A stretch of 64,000 nt of DNA from Ichthyophis bannanicus (GCA_033557465.1 CM066035.1:898907309-898971308); one strand, 5' to 3'. Numbered from the stretch's first letter, positions 43,176-55,137 are shown. Program-made: numbers and translations. The notes: generated by a model not told the origin, from the sequence alone.

Positions 43176-43514
43176 AGGAGGAGGGTTCAAGCTCCGACAA
43201 ACATGCCAAGATGCTTCTGGCAACCACAACAGATCAGACGAAGGGGGATCAAGTGAAGGTTAATTACCTTATGAATCTCGTAGGGCAAGAAGTGCTTCAT
43301 GTTTTAATGATATAAGCTTCTGCATCTGTTTACCATTTTCATGACAATATTAAGGGAAGGAAATTGTTCAGCTAAGTCAGAACTGGATTTTTTTATGCTT
43401 TATAGCAGACTTTTTCTCATAGTGGAAAGATTGATCAAGCAGTGGTGAAAAGTATGGTTGCAGATAGCTGAGCTGAAGTTTTGGTTGCCAGTTGCATCTT
43501 GACGTGTTAATTTG
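43176..43514. other. PHKA2 intron, no feature recognised
   Basis: Between the RTE tail and the right inverted-repeat arm. Confidence 0.3.
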
Positions 43515-43690
43515 AGCTCCATCTTTCCTCTTTTAATAATAAATCATTATTAATTATTTTATGAAAGTCCATCTTTTGTTGATTGAACAGGGGGTTGAAG
43601 TTTATATTGGAATAAACGTAGAAGTTTTTGCTATTTATTACAAATAGGCACAAGTCGTTTTCTCCACAATTCAGTGGTAATAGGTTCATG
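43515..43690 (-). repeat. Imperfect inverted repeat, right arm
   Basis: Partner of 42190-42420. On the minus strand it carries an open frame of 60 residues that includes QQKMDFHKIINNDLLLK. I do not recognise a protein family. Confidence 0.6.
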
Positions 43691-43963
43691 TTCAGCCAAC
43701 AGGAGTGTGATACATGAGACAGAAGTTGTTCCAGTGCGTTCTAAGGTGCTTTTCATCTTGCGGGATTCACATGGAGCCCAGAGAACTTGTAGCTTTCTGC
43801 ACCTCCATTAAATTTATGGATTATAAAGCCAATTGTATCATATAAATACTTGCAGTATCTTTGTATTTCTCAGCTGGAGAAATGCTGGGCAATCCTGTGA
43901 TCTGTGAGCACAGTGTGGTCCTTTGCCAGGTTTCGTGGGAATAAACGGTGTCTTTTTTTTCAG

Positions 43964-44042
43964 ATGAAGACAGTACCGACATTGATCCAGCCATCCTCAC
44001 TACGATAAGAAAACTAGAGGATGGATATTTTGGAGGGGCACG
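43964..44042 (+). CDS. PHKA2: PHKA2 internal exon 7 of 8
   Basis: 79 nt, phase 1 in, phase 2 out, acceptor tttttttcag, donor gtattt. With the split codons it encodes NEDSTDIDPAILTTIRKL and EDGYFGGAR. The RKLEDGYFGGAR end is the conserved junction in alpha subunits. The start (DSTDIDPAI) is in a variable loop. Confidence 0.95.
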
Positions 44043-44780
44043 GTATTTATTTTGTTTTGTTTTAAACTTAAATCCCTACATCTACTTTCCTGTGTGCTTT
44101 CCAACGCCGCTCCAGCGCTGCCCGCCTTACAGCACGGATAAAAGCGTGCATGTTGTCTACATATTTTTAGATGCAGTCACGGCGAGAAATGTTTAAACGC
44201 ATGTCTATTGATCGCCCTCTGGGGTTCTTTTTTGCCTTTTGGTTTATAATGTCACTGAAAGCCTTGAATGAACTATATGGCTGCATTATGGACACTTACT
44301 TATGTTTAGCTTCCAGTGGGACATGGGGGGAGGGTACTTTTCTAAAGCATTTCTGCCTTCTATAAATTCGGCTACTCATTATGTAGGTACACAAGGACTG
44401 TAGGTGCATAGGTTTACCAGGATTGAGCGGAGGTGTTCCTAGGAGTGGGGACGGGAAGGGTTCTGAGCATTCACTCATATGCATGTAAATTAACCCCAAA
44501 ATTGTGTGTACGTGTAAATGGAAGTGCATAGTTCCCCGGGGGATTAATTTTCTAAGCAAATCCCACATCGAGAAGAATATGTATGTGGTTTTTTTACTCA
44601 TGCCTGCAATTATGAGATGACCCCCTTAATTCAAAGAGGAACATTTTCAAAGGAGTTGGCATGTGCGCTTGGCACCAATATGGGCAGTTTGAAAATTGTA
44701 CTTTTGATATAAACCCCCAAAATTGCCTGCCTGACCCTTCTTGCTTCTTTAGAGGACTACAATGTGTTTTCCTTTCGCAG
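44043..44780. other. PHKA2 intron 7
   Basis: 738 bp with no repeat that I recognise. The short ORFs 44171-44365 and 44296-44601 have no similarity. Confidence 0.4.
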
Positions 44781-44950
44781 GGTCCAATTAGGCAAACTGT
44801 CAGAATTTGTGACTACCTCATTCTACACTCACCTGAGCTTCCTGGATCCAGGAGGTTATGGAAAGCTGTTTGATGATTCCAGTGAAAGCTGTTATAGCAT
44901 AGACAGTGAATATGAACCAGGAGACTATTCTGACGACAACGGTGAAAACG
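44781..44950 (+). CDS. PHKA2: PHKA2 internal exon 8 of 8
   Basis: 170 nt, phase 2 to phase 1, acceptor cctttcgcag, donor gtaaaa. It encodes VQLGKLSEFVTTSFYTHL and SFLDPGGYGKLFDDSSES, followed by an acidic Ser/Asp/Glu-rich tail (about 20 residues) that matches the poorly conserved acidic linker after the SFYT-LxFLDP block. The SFYTxLxFLDP wording favours PHKA2 over PHKA1. No later exon was found in the remaining 19 kb, so the next intron is at least that long or the exon was missed. Confidence 0.94.
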
Positions 44951-45225
44951 GTAAAAGCATAAACATGTTGCTTATTTATTTACAATCATTGTGTAATCCT
45001 GATGTGGAATATGGGGACGTGAACTGGTGCAAATTCTACATGTACCTTTTACTCCAGGTCTTTGCACTAATTTGCTTTTGACTTAATGCAACTTTCCCGG
45101 TCAACAGATTTTAACAAATAGCTTCGCCCACAGTTTTGAAAATGAGGTTTCATCAAACTCTGCTGCGTGTGAACTGTAATAAATACACAATTCAAGGGTT
45201 TGGATAAAGTAATGTAGTTGCCTCA

Positions 45226-45765
<540 letters not shown>

Positions 45766-46009
45766 TACCTTTGTTATTGTGTTAAACAGTACGTGGGGTA
45801 ATAAATGTTGAATGATGTAACACAGATGTTACATTGGTCAATTTAAAAGTGTAGAAATAAAAACCAACAAGCATCCTACAGAATAAGAAATATTGAATCC
45901 AACAGACCATTACAGATTAATTTGTTTCTGTTTTTTATTGATGAAGTGCCAGTATAATATATTGACATATAGAGTCTGATGCAGAAAACTTTACCATGCT
46001 AGTTAATCT
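45766..46009. other. Possible MORN5 3' UTR-derived sequence
   Basis: AT-rich sequence after the MORN5 C terminus. An AATAAA at about 45800 and 45857 could be remnants of the retrocopied mRNA end, but no poly(A) follows. Confidence 0.3.
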
Positions 46010-46180
46010 CACTGGCGGCCCTTGTGGCCGTGGGCAAGCCACTCAACCCTCCATTGCCTCAGGTACAAACTTAGATTGGGAGCCCTCTGGAGACAGAAAT
46101 ACCTACTGTACCTGAATGTAACTCGCCTTGATCGTCTCCTGGAAAGGTGCGAACTGACACTAATAATAAATAAATACTTT
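46010..46180 (+). mobile_element. MIR-like SINE, core and 3' tail
   Basis: The sequence gtgggcaagccactcaacc, then cctcaggtacaaacttagattgg, gtacctgaatgtaactcgcc and a TAAA-rich end is the 3' two-thirds of the same SINE family as 12880-13155. The tRNA head is missing or truncated. Confidence 0.75.
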
Positions 46181-46448
46181 TCAAAGAGAATATCTGTGAG
46201 GGCCCTCCCTTGGTCCGTGGAAATCATAGCAGGGAAGTAGCTGCCTGCTTAAGGTTTAAGGTTTAATCATTTGATAAAAAACGCCTTTCTATATCAATCA
46301 AGGCGGTGTACAATAATAAAATACATAAAATTTTGGCCAAAGCCGGTAAAAGAAAGGAAATGTACAAAATTATAAAGGACAGAAGATAAGAGTATAATAG
46401 AGACAGGACAAGATACAAGAGGCAAATAAAATATACAAAAGGGTGAAC

Positions 46449-48395
46449 TCATACAAAAGGAGAAGGGACGTTAAATGCTAGGGAGAACAGATGGGTTTTG
46501 AGGTTTTGTTTAAAAGTGGCATATTGTGATTCCAGATGGAGAGAGGAGGGGAGAGAATTCCAATGAGCAGAGCCAGCGAAATAAAATGCAGAAAGACGGG
46601 TGAGCTGCAGATGGGCACAGGAAGGGGAAGGAAGGGCAAGATGGTTAAGGTGGAAAGAGTGGGGTGTATGTCGAGGGGAATGAAAGGAAAGGAGATCAAT
46701 CAGATACAGCGGAGTGCTGGTGTGATAGACTTTGTGTAACAGGGTCAATAGCTTAAATTGAAAACGAAACGAAACTGGCAACCAATGAAGACGGAAGAGT
46801 AAAGGAGTGACATGATCCCGAAGAGTGGAGTGTGTGACAAGACGCGCAGCAGTATTCTGTATTCTTTGGAGCCTAACTACCTGATTTTTGGGAAGACCGA
46901 GAAACAGTGAGTTGGAGAAATCTACCCGTGACATGACTAAAGATAACACCAGTGTGGTCAGAGCAGAGGAAGAGAGAAAGGGGCAGATTGAACGAATTTG
47001 ACGGAGAAAAAAGAAGGACGTTTTGGTAATGTGAGAGATCTGAATCAAAGTGGACACCTAGATACCGAAAGGTGGAGACCAGTGGGACCGAGGAATCAGA
47101 AAAAGAAGGGGCTAGAGAGGGAGAAGGGTCACCATATGTAAACCAAATAGCAAGAGTCTTAGTAAGGTTGAGGTGAAGACAGTTAGTAGTGAGCCAGCTT
47201 GCGACAGAGGAGAGACAAGAGTTCAAAGGGGTAAGATCAGGACAAGAAGGAGAAGTGTAATGAAGTAAAAGAATATCGTCGGCATAAAAGAAAGCTGAGA
47301 TACCTGACTGCTGTATGAGGAGAGCAAGGGGGGCCAGAAAGAGGTTGAAAAGAAGGGGGGCGAGAACAGAACCCTGTGGAACCCCACAGGAAAGGTGCTG
47401 TGAATCGGAAGAAGGAAAAGCAGGTGAGGAAGAAAGAACTGCACAGGAACGGGAGGAGAGAAAAGAGTGAAACCAGTGGTGAACAGTGCTACAGAGACCG
47501 GCTTCCCGAAGACAATGAAGAAGAAGAGAGTGATCAACTAAGTCAAAAGCAGCTGAAAGATCCAAAGCAACCGCCACCGAAATATCACCACGATCGTGAG
47601 CTACATGCAATGCATTAGTGAAAGCTAGGAGAACAGTATCGACGCTATGCCCAGAACGGAAACCTGATTGACGGGGGTGAAGAAAATTAGTAGAATCTAA
47701 GTGATGGGAAAGTTGTGCAAAAACAAACTTCTCCAGGAGCTTAGACAGGAAAGGAAGGTTGGAAACGGGGCGATAGAGGGAAGTGAGGGATCAAGGGAGG
47801 GATTCTTTAAGATAGGACGAACCAATGCGTGCTTCCAAGAGCTAGGAAAGATCCCTGTGGAAAGACTAGAATTAAACATAGCGAGAATATAAGGGAAGAC
47901 GCCCAAAGAGGGGGTGATAAGCCAAGAGGAGGGGATAGGATCCAGCAGGCAGGATGTCTTCCTAGAGGAGGAGATAAGGTGATGAAGTTCAGGTGAAGTG
48001 ATGGGCGAGAAGGTAGCCCAGAAGTGAGAGAGTTGGGAGACAGGCGGAGGCGAAGGAACAGGGGGGGGGGAAGTGATAGGGGCAGGACATGAAGGTAACG
48101 AGCCTCTCAGTGAAGCAACCTTAGAAATAAAGAAAGAAGCTAGCTGTGTAGGAGAGGGAGAGGACTGGATGACAGGGGTTGTTGAAGGAGCATGTAGAGA
48201 AATAAGGGAGCGAAGAGTGGAGTAGAGATGTTGGGTTTGGTTGGGAGCACATGAGATAGTATTAGAGAAAAAGTCACGTTTAGTGGAATGGAGTTGGGAG
48301 CGATAGAAGGAATAGTGGGATTTGAAGACAGATAAATTAGCAGGAGAAGGGACCTTGCGCCATAGTCGCTCGGCCCTCCGGAGGTGTGTGCGCAA
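46449..48395 (-). pseudogene. L2-like ORF2 RT part
   Basis: Minus frames 48395-47697, 47610-46873 and 47057-46449 cover the linker (LRRAERLWRKVPSPANLSVF), the fingers (WKHALVRPILKNPSLDP), the palm with FYADDILL, and the C-terminal helical part. The middle piece is in another frame; two compensating shifts restore the original one. Confidence 0.85.
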
Positions 48396-48605
48396 GAGCC
48401 GCAGGCCACCATGGAACCAAGGATGAGAGGGACGTCAACGAGATGGGCGAGGACGTAAGGGGGCCAAAAGATCGAGAGTGGCGGAAAGGGTGGAGGACCA
48501 GAGAGCAGCTTGGGAATTGGGGGAAAGAAGTGAAAAATCAGCAGGCAGAAGCTCAGAAACTGGGGGAAACTTTTGCAAGGTGAGGGGAGTAAGAGCTCGA
48601 GATAG

Positions 48606-49679
48606 TTACACTGGAGATGGTGGGGCAGAAGATACTGGAGAGGTGGAAGATGAAACACCTAAGGGGGAGCAGGATAGGGTGAGATGAAGATGATCTGTCC
48701 AAGGGAGGGACGTGGCAGATAAAGCCGACAGAGTAAAAGAGGAGGAAGTGGAGGTCAAAAATAAATCAAGGGTGTGACCGACCTGATGGGTTGGGATAGT
48801 GACATGTTGGATTAGGGATAGATCCTGGAGGAATGAAAGAAAAGAATGCTCTCTCGTTGAGGAAGGAGCATCCATGTGAAGATTAAAATCACCCGCAATA
48901 ATTAGGTGCTGGAAAGCTAGAGAGATATCAGTGATGGTTAACAGGAGAGCATCCCATAGTTGAGAGCGAAGGGCGGGAGGGGAGTAGACGAGAAGAACAT
49001 GAATAGAAGGGGAAGTGTGGAGGCGGAGTAAGAGAGCTTCAGCATAGTGCAATGATGGGGAAGAAATTAGAGTATAGGGGAGAGAAGGATGAAGAATGGC
49101 AGCCACGCCACCACCAGACCGCCCAAGGCAAGGGACGGAAGCTGCAGAGAAGCCAGGGGGGAGACAACGCGCAAGGAGAGCGTCCTCACCATCATGGAGC
49201 CAGGTCTCCGTGAGGAGGGTAATCCCAGGAGGGGATCTTAGAACTAAGTCTTGAATAAGAAGGGTTTTAGTACGAAGAGACCGACAATTGAGAAGGCCAA
49301 TAGAAAAGGGAGTCCAGGAGGGATTAGAAAGAGCAGGGGAGGGAGGAGGAAAGGCCGAAGAAAGAGTGCATAAGCGAAAGTTAGCACTACAGCGGAAGCG
49401 TAGGTTAGAGGGCTTGTCAGGCCGCCTGCCCCAGAATACAGGAATAGAGGCCATAGAACAGAAAGATAAAGAGAAAGACGGAAGGGAGCAGGAAAAAGAC
49501 GCTACTGGAAGTGCCGGTCTGGGAGCGAGCCCAAGCGGTGACGAGAGTAAGGCGGGCGAAGAGTGTAACTCACCAGATGAAGAGGTGGAAAGGACAACAG
49601 AGAGCAAACCTATCCAGCTCAGAAGAAGAAGTGGACCTCCGCTGCCGGAGCAGCCCCAAGGAGCGCACCTAAGGAGCAC
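48606..49679 (-). CDS. L2-like ORF2 N-terminal part with APE endonuclease
   Basis: 357 open residues. After a Leu/Ser/Pro-rich start of about 110 residues comes the endonuclease, with Glu of TETW, the GDFN block and the SATSLPWTDH region. It would nick DNA for target-primed reverse transcription. The frame stops at 48606, but the same frame continues in RT-like sequence downstream (48395-47697), so this is a point-mutation stop. Confidence 0.85.
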   Translation of the reverse strand: MLLRCAPWGCSGSGGPLLLLSWIGLLSVVLSTSSSGELHSSPALLSSPLGLAPRPALPVASFSCSLPSFSLSFCSMASIPVFWGRRPDKPSNLRFRCSANFRLCTLSSAFPPPSPALSNPSWTPFSIGLLNCRSLRTKTLLIQDLVLRSPPGITLLTETWLHDGEDALLARCLPPGFSAASVPCLGRSGGGVAAILHPSLPYTLISSPSLHYAEALLLRLHTSPSIHVLLVYSPPALRSQLWDALLLTITDISLAFQHLIIAGDFNLHMDAPSSTREHSFLSFLQDLSLIQHVTIPTHQVGHTLDLFLTSTSSSFTLSALSATSLPWTDHLHLTLSCSPLGVSSSTSPVSSAPPSPV

Positions 49680-49900
49680 GTCGTGCTCCTTCGGTGCGCA
49701 CCCCTGTCGCGCGCCGCGGCAACGAGCACCGTAGGCGCTGCTGTTTTATAGTGGCAAGGCAGTGTACCTTGCTTGACGCGGCCGCGTGAACACGGCCGCG
49801 GTGGAACCGGAAGGGGAGGACGCCACTGACAGGCAGGAGACTGTTGGCCCGAATTGGAAGGGCAATGTCTGAGGAAACACAACACAGCAAGGTAAACAGG
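49680..49900 (-). promoter_or_regulatory. CpG-rich 5' UTR, likely internal promoter of the L2-like LINE
   Basis: A 200-bp island of high GC with many CpG sites (for example cgcgcgccgcggcaacg and cgcggccgcg), unlike its flanks. It sits directly upstream of the LINE ORF start, where an internal RNA polymerase II promoter would be. Function is inferred. Confidence 0.45.
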
Positions 49901-49934
49901 ACACCAGCAAAGGGACAGCATACATAAACAGAAC

Positions 49935-50047
49935 TAGTCCACTTGAATATATGGAAAGAAAAAGCTCAACAAAATTGGTCCAACTTCATAGATTTTGGAG
50001 GATGGAGGGAGAAGGGAAGTATACTCTGCCAAATGACACCAGATATG
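49935..50047 (+). pseudogene. Second partial MORN5 copy (113 bp)
   Basis: Same length as 45231-45343 and about 96% identical (four substitutions seen). It starts tagtccacttgaatatatgg and ends at agatatg, where MORN5 similarity stops. It begins right at the 5' end of the L2-like LINE. It is either a partial duplication of the retropseudogene or an independent fragment. Confidence 0.8.
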
Positions 50048-50069
50048 CATAATTTTCACCCCCTGGCAG

Positions 50070-50290
50070 ATGAATTTAGTTTAGCTTAGTTGCTTGATAT
50101 ACCACCTTTCGGGATACAAAAAGCAGTTTACAGTGTAAAATAAATAGAATTGATAGAAACAATATAGATTAGTGAAATTCAAACAAAACTAAAGAAATAC
50201 AATCGGAGAACAGAGACAAAAAAAAACATATAAAATGACGTGAATCAAAAACATCCAGTGAAGGAAGAAGGCAAAAACCAGGCCGGCATA
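50070..50290 (-). mobile_element. LINE/SINE 3' tail, minus strand
   Basis: The plus strand reads ttgcttgatataccaccttt and gcagtttacagtgtaaaata, the reverse complement of a LINE 3' tail similar to that at 46280-46330. No coding part. Confidence 0.5.
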
Positions 50291-50739
50291 CTACCCGAAA
50301 GCCTGTGTAACTGGTCCCCAGTAGCTAAAGGTGACACACTGAATAATTTCTAATGGATTCTCCATGGAAGAGGAACAAGTAGCAGGTGATTGTTTGGAAA
50401 AGGAAGTGCTTTGATGAATTTCCATTCACAAATCCTCTTGCAGGACTACAGATACTAAAATCGTCTTACAGTCTACTGAAACTTGCCCTCCCCATGCGTA
50501 AAATCCTAAACTCCTTGTCCCAGCCTTGTAACTCAATGGCAGAGCTGCATGGAAGGACCTGGGGTTTTTGTTCAAGTATGTTTATTTGGTTTGATTGCAT
50601 CATATAGACCAATAACAAACAAAACAGCACATCCTACAAAGAAAACTAAATGACCAGCCTCATGCACTTGACGTGATTCTGCTGAGATGGTGTAAATACT
50701 TCTTAGGGGCTGACATAAAAGTTATTAACTCACATTCTA
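50291..50739. other. Unassigned sequence
   Basis: Short ORFs without similarity. No PHKA2 exon recognised. Confidence 0.3.
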
Positions 50740-51462
50740 GGATGACGGCTCAGTTGGCAACCACGGCCTTTCTATAGCCAGTTCCCGTTTGCGAAATCGC
50801 AGCATTGATTTCCACTAGAAGAGGGAATTCTAAATCAAGTGCACAGGATCCTAATATAACTATCTTATAGCTGATATTACATTCAAGACCACAGTGACTG
50901 ATGAACATTTGCTGCTCCATGTACCCTGTTAGCACACGGCCAGTAGAGCTGTCACTCATTTGTCTCTAATTGACAGCTTAAATCACTGGGCCAAACTCTT
51001 TCCAATTCTACAACAGCCGATGGAAGCTGATCCCTCAAACCTGGTATAAGTTTGGCAGCAGTCCCTCTCGAGTACAACCGATCTGCCATCATTCAGATCA
51101 CTGGGACTTACTTGCAACCATTTAAGTGGTTGATTCACGGGAAGATGGAATTTTTGGACTAACTCCATAAGAGTACCAAAGCATTCTTGCATGGCCATCT
51201 CTTCCCAGTACCACAAATGTTTAGCTTGCCAAATTGGCTAGTTAATCATGGCTTTTGCTAATTTTTTAACATTTCAAAAACTTTATTAAATAAAGACAAG
51301 AAAATACAATGAGGAAAGTCAGCACAATTCTATAACAAGCAATCATCCCAATAAACCAAACAACTCCAAGCCCCCGCAAAAAACCCCCCAAAACAATTAA
51401 CAATATTTCCCACTTAAATTAAGCCAGGAGAAAAACAAAAAAAAAAGTTATTATAAACAAAA
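50740..51462 (-). mobile_element. Possible L1-derived sequence downstream of ORF1
   Basis: Minus frames 51216-50983 (WYWEEMAMQECFGTLMEL, LPLKWLQVSPSDL-like) and 50959-50750 look like pieces of an L1 ORF2 C-terminal region but are short and uncertain. They lie just beyond an L1 ORF1 on the same strand, which would imply an internal deletion. Confidence 0.35.
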
Positions 51463-52797
51463 TTAGACATTATTCCTCCCTGCAGTGAAAACCTCTAATT
51501 GAATTGGATCAAAAAAGATATACTTGTCATCCTGGAAAATAATAAGACATTTGCAAGGGTAATTCAAGAAGAAAGATGCCCTAAGTGCCAAGATCTGAGT
51601 CTTCAATAACAAGAAAGCCTTCCTCCGCTTTTGAGTGGCGTTACTAACATCAGGAAACATTTGAGTTGAACTACCACAGAACATAATCTCATAAGCATAT
51701 TCTTATCGCTCAGTGAAAGAAGGTTACTAACGAAGTTGCCCACGTCGGAATAACATCTGTAGAAGACTCTAAAAAGGCTGAAATGTTCAATGAATCAGGT
51801 GAGGGAAGATGTGAAACCCCCTCCTCCTCCTCCTGAGCCTCAGACTTGGCACCCTGGGGTATATAAAATTCATTGGGCAACTTAATCATTTCGACATCAT
51901 CTATCAATAAAATTTCTTCTAAATATTTTTGAAATAATATAATACGGGCTAGATAATGAGTACAAAGAAAGTTAAGCAACCTTAAATTCTTGGCTCGAGC
52001 TGAATTCTCCAATGCTCCAAGCTAGCGATGGATCACCAGGCTATCCTTAACATTAGAGGAAATTGTAAATATGTATGTAAGTACACCGTGTTAACCCTTA
52101 ATAACAATCAATTGTAAACTGTAACCCCATGTTTTTGCTGTGCTCTTCCTCCCCATCCCTAATCACATTGTATGCATTCGTAATTCTGGCCGGTACAGCC
52201 AACATCTCCAAGTGTAAAACCGCTGCTGATCACTGGAAGCAGCGGGATACAAATGTACGCTAAATAAAATAAAAATAAATAAATAAATAAATTTAAATAA
52301 GGCAGTATTAGCAGAAGAAATTCTGACATCATGTTCAGATAACTTATCAACCACATCTGCTGAAACCTGCACCATCTGGGAAAGAGATGACCGCAGCAAA
52401 ATCTCCATGCGTGGGACCACTTCCCATATGTCGTGCAGCAAAATATCCTTAGGTGGATTAACTTTCTCAACCGAGTCAGGAAAGGTCAGAGGCACTAGCT
52501 TCCAATTTGAATCAGAACTGAAGAAGACAAATGTGAGGTAATAAGCAGAATACCTTACCCTTCAACAGAAACGGGGTGGGCATCTGTCTGAGACACATCC
52601 TCCTGACTGGTCGGGACAAGGCCCATGCATGTAGGGGGAGAAACATCCGAGGAAGTTCTCACGGTACCAGAAGACACATCCAATCCAGGGGTAGAGGTCT
52701 CCAGAGGGCCTGATTGAAGATGGTGGTCCATCAGCCCTACAACTTTTACGGCCTTCGCCAACTGCGCTGGGAACACTTTCTTTTTCCGCTTCCCCAT
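51463..52797 (-). pseudogene. L1 ORF1, minus strand, interrupted by a SINE-like insert
   Basis: Start at MGKRKKKVFPAQLAKAVKV (52797). A middle coiled-coil part follows (52495-52293: MPLTFPDSVEKVNPPKDILL, MVQVSADVVDKLSEHDVRI), then the RRM-like part (52012-51710: LRLLNF, IILFQKYLEEIL) and the conserved C-terminal domain (51684-51463: FPDVSNATQKRRKAFLLLK, LALRASFFLNYPCKCLIIF). ORF1p trimerises and coats L1 RNA. An insertion at about 52025-52295 splits it and frames are shifted. Confidence 0.8.
52025..52295 (+). mobile_element. SINE/LINE tail inserted in L1 ORF1
   Basis: The right part (ccgctgctgatcactggaag, then acgctaaataaaataaaaat and AAAT repeats to 52293) is a 3' end with an A-rich tail on the plus strand. 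It interrupts the L1 ORF1 frame. The left edge is not sharp. Confidence 0.6.
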
Positions 52798-53280
52798 AGG
52801 ATTCCCTCAGATGATATTCCGCTCCTCTAGGCTCCAAAAAGGCAAGATGTGCCCCTTTGGCCATGCCCCTTCTGGTTCTCACCTACTGACACGCACCCGC
52901 GGCCACAGCCCATGGTTACCAAGTTCTTATACCGGCAGGAAGAGATGTTAGTGACACTGCTCTCCTCTCTTGCAACGAACAGGGGCTCAAAGTCACATAC
53001 AGCAGGTAATTCAGGTCCTTCCCTTGGCTTTAGCTGTTTTTATCTGAGCAGTATACCATAGTGGGGCCTGCAAGTCCAACTCCTTAAAACCCACATGTAT
53101 GTATCAAAAAACACAACACCTCTTTCACCGTTTGAGGGAGGTGTATTCCTACCATATATCTTAAGGGAAGAAGATTCACTAAGGCCTCTTCTACCCGCAA
53201 CCAGTAGGGTTGCTCTACAGCCTCCTACAAGCACCATTTTAAGCCCTGGCTCAGGATAAAAGCTTTATGATAGAGGTGAG
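52798..53280 (-). mobile_element. L1 5' UTR region
   Basis: Upstream of the ORF1 start on the minus strand, without coding similarity. The extent is a guess from position only. Confidence 0.35.
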
Positions 53281-53499
53281 TCTGGGGAAAGCAACATCTG
53301 TTTCCACCTTAGGTTGTTTCAGTTTTCATAGAGCTACCCTGGAAGTTTTATTTGCCCACAAAAAACGAACCAACTGACGGTGAAAAGTTTTATAGACCTC
53401 GTCTTAAATAATTAATTTTAGCATCAGAATCATTTTAGTATAAATTCCAGTCTCCTCCACCATGAGACAGGCTTGAACTTGCCCAATAAGAGGCATTTG

Positions 53500-55115
53500 T
53501 TATTTAAAGAAATTAAAAGGCTGAAGTTGATGTCGCCTTTATTCAAGAAACTCATTTGTTGAAAAAACATGATTCGTTATTAACAGGTAAGTCATTTGAC
53601 CGAATTTATTGCAGTGCTAATGGGGAAAGGAAACAGTGGAGAGGTGATAATCTTAAGCAGTAGTGCCCTTTTTGAAGGGCAAGATTCATATAGAGACTAG
53701 GAGGGTAGGATGTTAGTGCTCAGGGGAGGGTAAGCTTATAAACTTTTACGGTCCAAATGCTTTCTGGAATAGAGCAAGGCAGGTGGTGGAATCTGAGGGA
53801 AAAGGTAAATTAATTATGGGAGGAGATTGTAATAATGCACTAAATGTGGATATGGATAAATAGAAGAGGAAGGAGACCAATTGGGGATATCTGGCATAAG
53901 CTTTACTCAATGAGTCAGAATTTTACCTTTTATTACCACCCTCTTGATAATTACACAAGGGCTGATTTGAAATTTGTGGACAGGTTTTTGATAGGTCCAA
54001 AACTAGAGCAGAAATCAAAGGGATTATGTGGTTAGACCATGCTTCTGTGTAGTGTAAACTTCAACATGGGGCAGTCTGGATGTGTAGATCCTTCTGGAGA
54101 CTCAACGAGAGACTTATGGAATGTTAAATCAATGTTTAGAGGGGTATTTGATTTAATGCATCTATGGTTGGGTTGGACATGTGGGATGCTCTTAAATGCA
54201 TTAGTTCGCAGTAGTGTTAATGTAGGGGGGGGGGCTAGGAAGAAATAGCAAAGGAAACCTAGAGAATGGATGATGTATCGGGAATTAAAAAGACTGAGGA
54301 TATTTCTAAGCACAAGAGTGAGAACGGAAGTTGGAGATCAGGACAGAACGGAGTAGTCTTCAGCTGAAGGCAACTGTTTATCAACTTCAGAGAGTCCAAC
54401 AAACATTTTTTAAATTTCAGAATAAGCCAAGTAGGCTTTTAGTGAGAAAATTAAGGCTAAAATGGGAGATATCTGTAATTAAGAAGATCAAGAGGCAGGA
54501 GGGAACTTGGAGTATCAAGACATTAAAATTCAGGCACAGTTTGGTGCCTTTCTTCGGAAGTTACATGCAGCTGATGGGTCAGTGGCTAACACTGATACTT
54601 ATTTAGCAAAGGTTCATTTTCCCTAGATATCTGGAGAGCACTGGGAGTGGCTGGAGCTGATATTTCAACTTTGGAAGTGTTCCAAACTATTAAACAGTTA
54701 CCTGTCAGTAAAGCCCCTGGGTTAGATGGTTTTACGGATAGGTTTTACAAAGTATTTGTCCCCCACTTGGTTCTGGTGCTGAAAAATATATATGATGCCA
54801 TTTTCGAAGAGTTGCCTTTGCCTTCGATCTATGGGAGAGGCAGGATATTGTTATTACTTAAACCAGGGAAAGACAGTGCCCCGTGTGAATCTCTCTGACC
54901 CATTTCTTTGTTAAACGTGGTTGTAAAGATTTTTGCAAAGCTCCTGGCTAATAGGCTGGCCCTGGCTCTCCCAGAGGTCGTTAATCAGAATCAAACAGTA
55001 GACAATATAAAGTGTGTTCTGCATTTGATACATGTAACCCACAAAAAGGGGAATTTTGCTATGTTCTTAGTGTCTAATGCCAAAAAGACATTTGACTGGG
55101 TAAATTAGCATTTTA
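53500..55115 (+). mobile_element. L1 ORF2 fragment, plus strand
   Basis: Endonuclease start at about 53515 (VAFIQETHLLKKH), GGDCNNALN at about 53820, then broken linker. RT motifs: VFQTIKQLPVSKAPGLDGF and DRFYK (54670-54750), ILLLLKPGKD, then after a stop SLLNVVVKIFAKLLANRL (54905-54960) and FAMFLVSNAKKTFDWVN (55055-55105), where the first catalytic Asp position reads Asn. It ends before the second catalytic motif. Frames are shifted in several places. Confidence 0.82.
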
Positions 55116-55137
55116 TATGTAGGCTGTTGGGTCAGAT

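Larger units (their letters stand above)
46240..49930 (-). mobile_element. Near-complete L2-like LINE, minus strand
   Basis: About 3.7 kb with a CpG-rich 5' UTR (49680-49900), one long ORF and a 3' tail (46240-46440). The ORF runs from the Met codon at 49679 to 46449 (about 1077 codons if continuous). It has an APE endonuclease (LNCRSLRTK, LLTETWLHDG, IIAGDFNLH, TDHLHLTL) and an RT (VALDLSAAFDLVDHSLLL, CGVPQGSVLAPLLFNLF, FFYADDILLL), then the LVMSRVDFSNSLFLGL and LHWLPVSFRFQFK end. Only two in-frame stops (48606 and about 48430, the latter explained by CpG decay) and two opposite frameshifts (near 47690 and 47060) break it. Confidence 0.9.

Noticed and set aside
49288..49734. 148-residue basic plus-strand ORF
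   Set aside because: Antisense shadow of the L2-like LINE ORF and CpG-rich leader.
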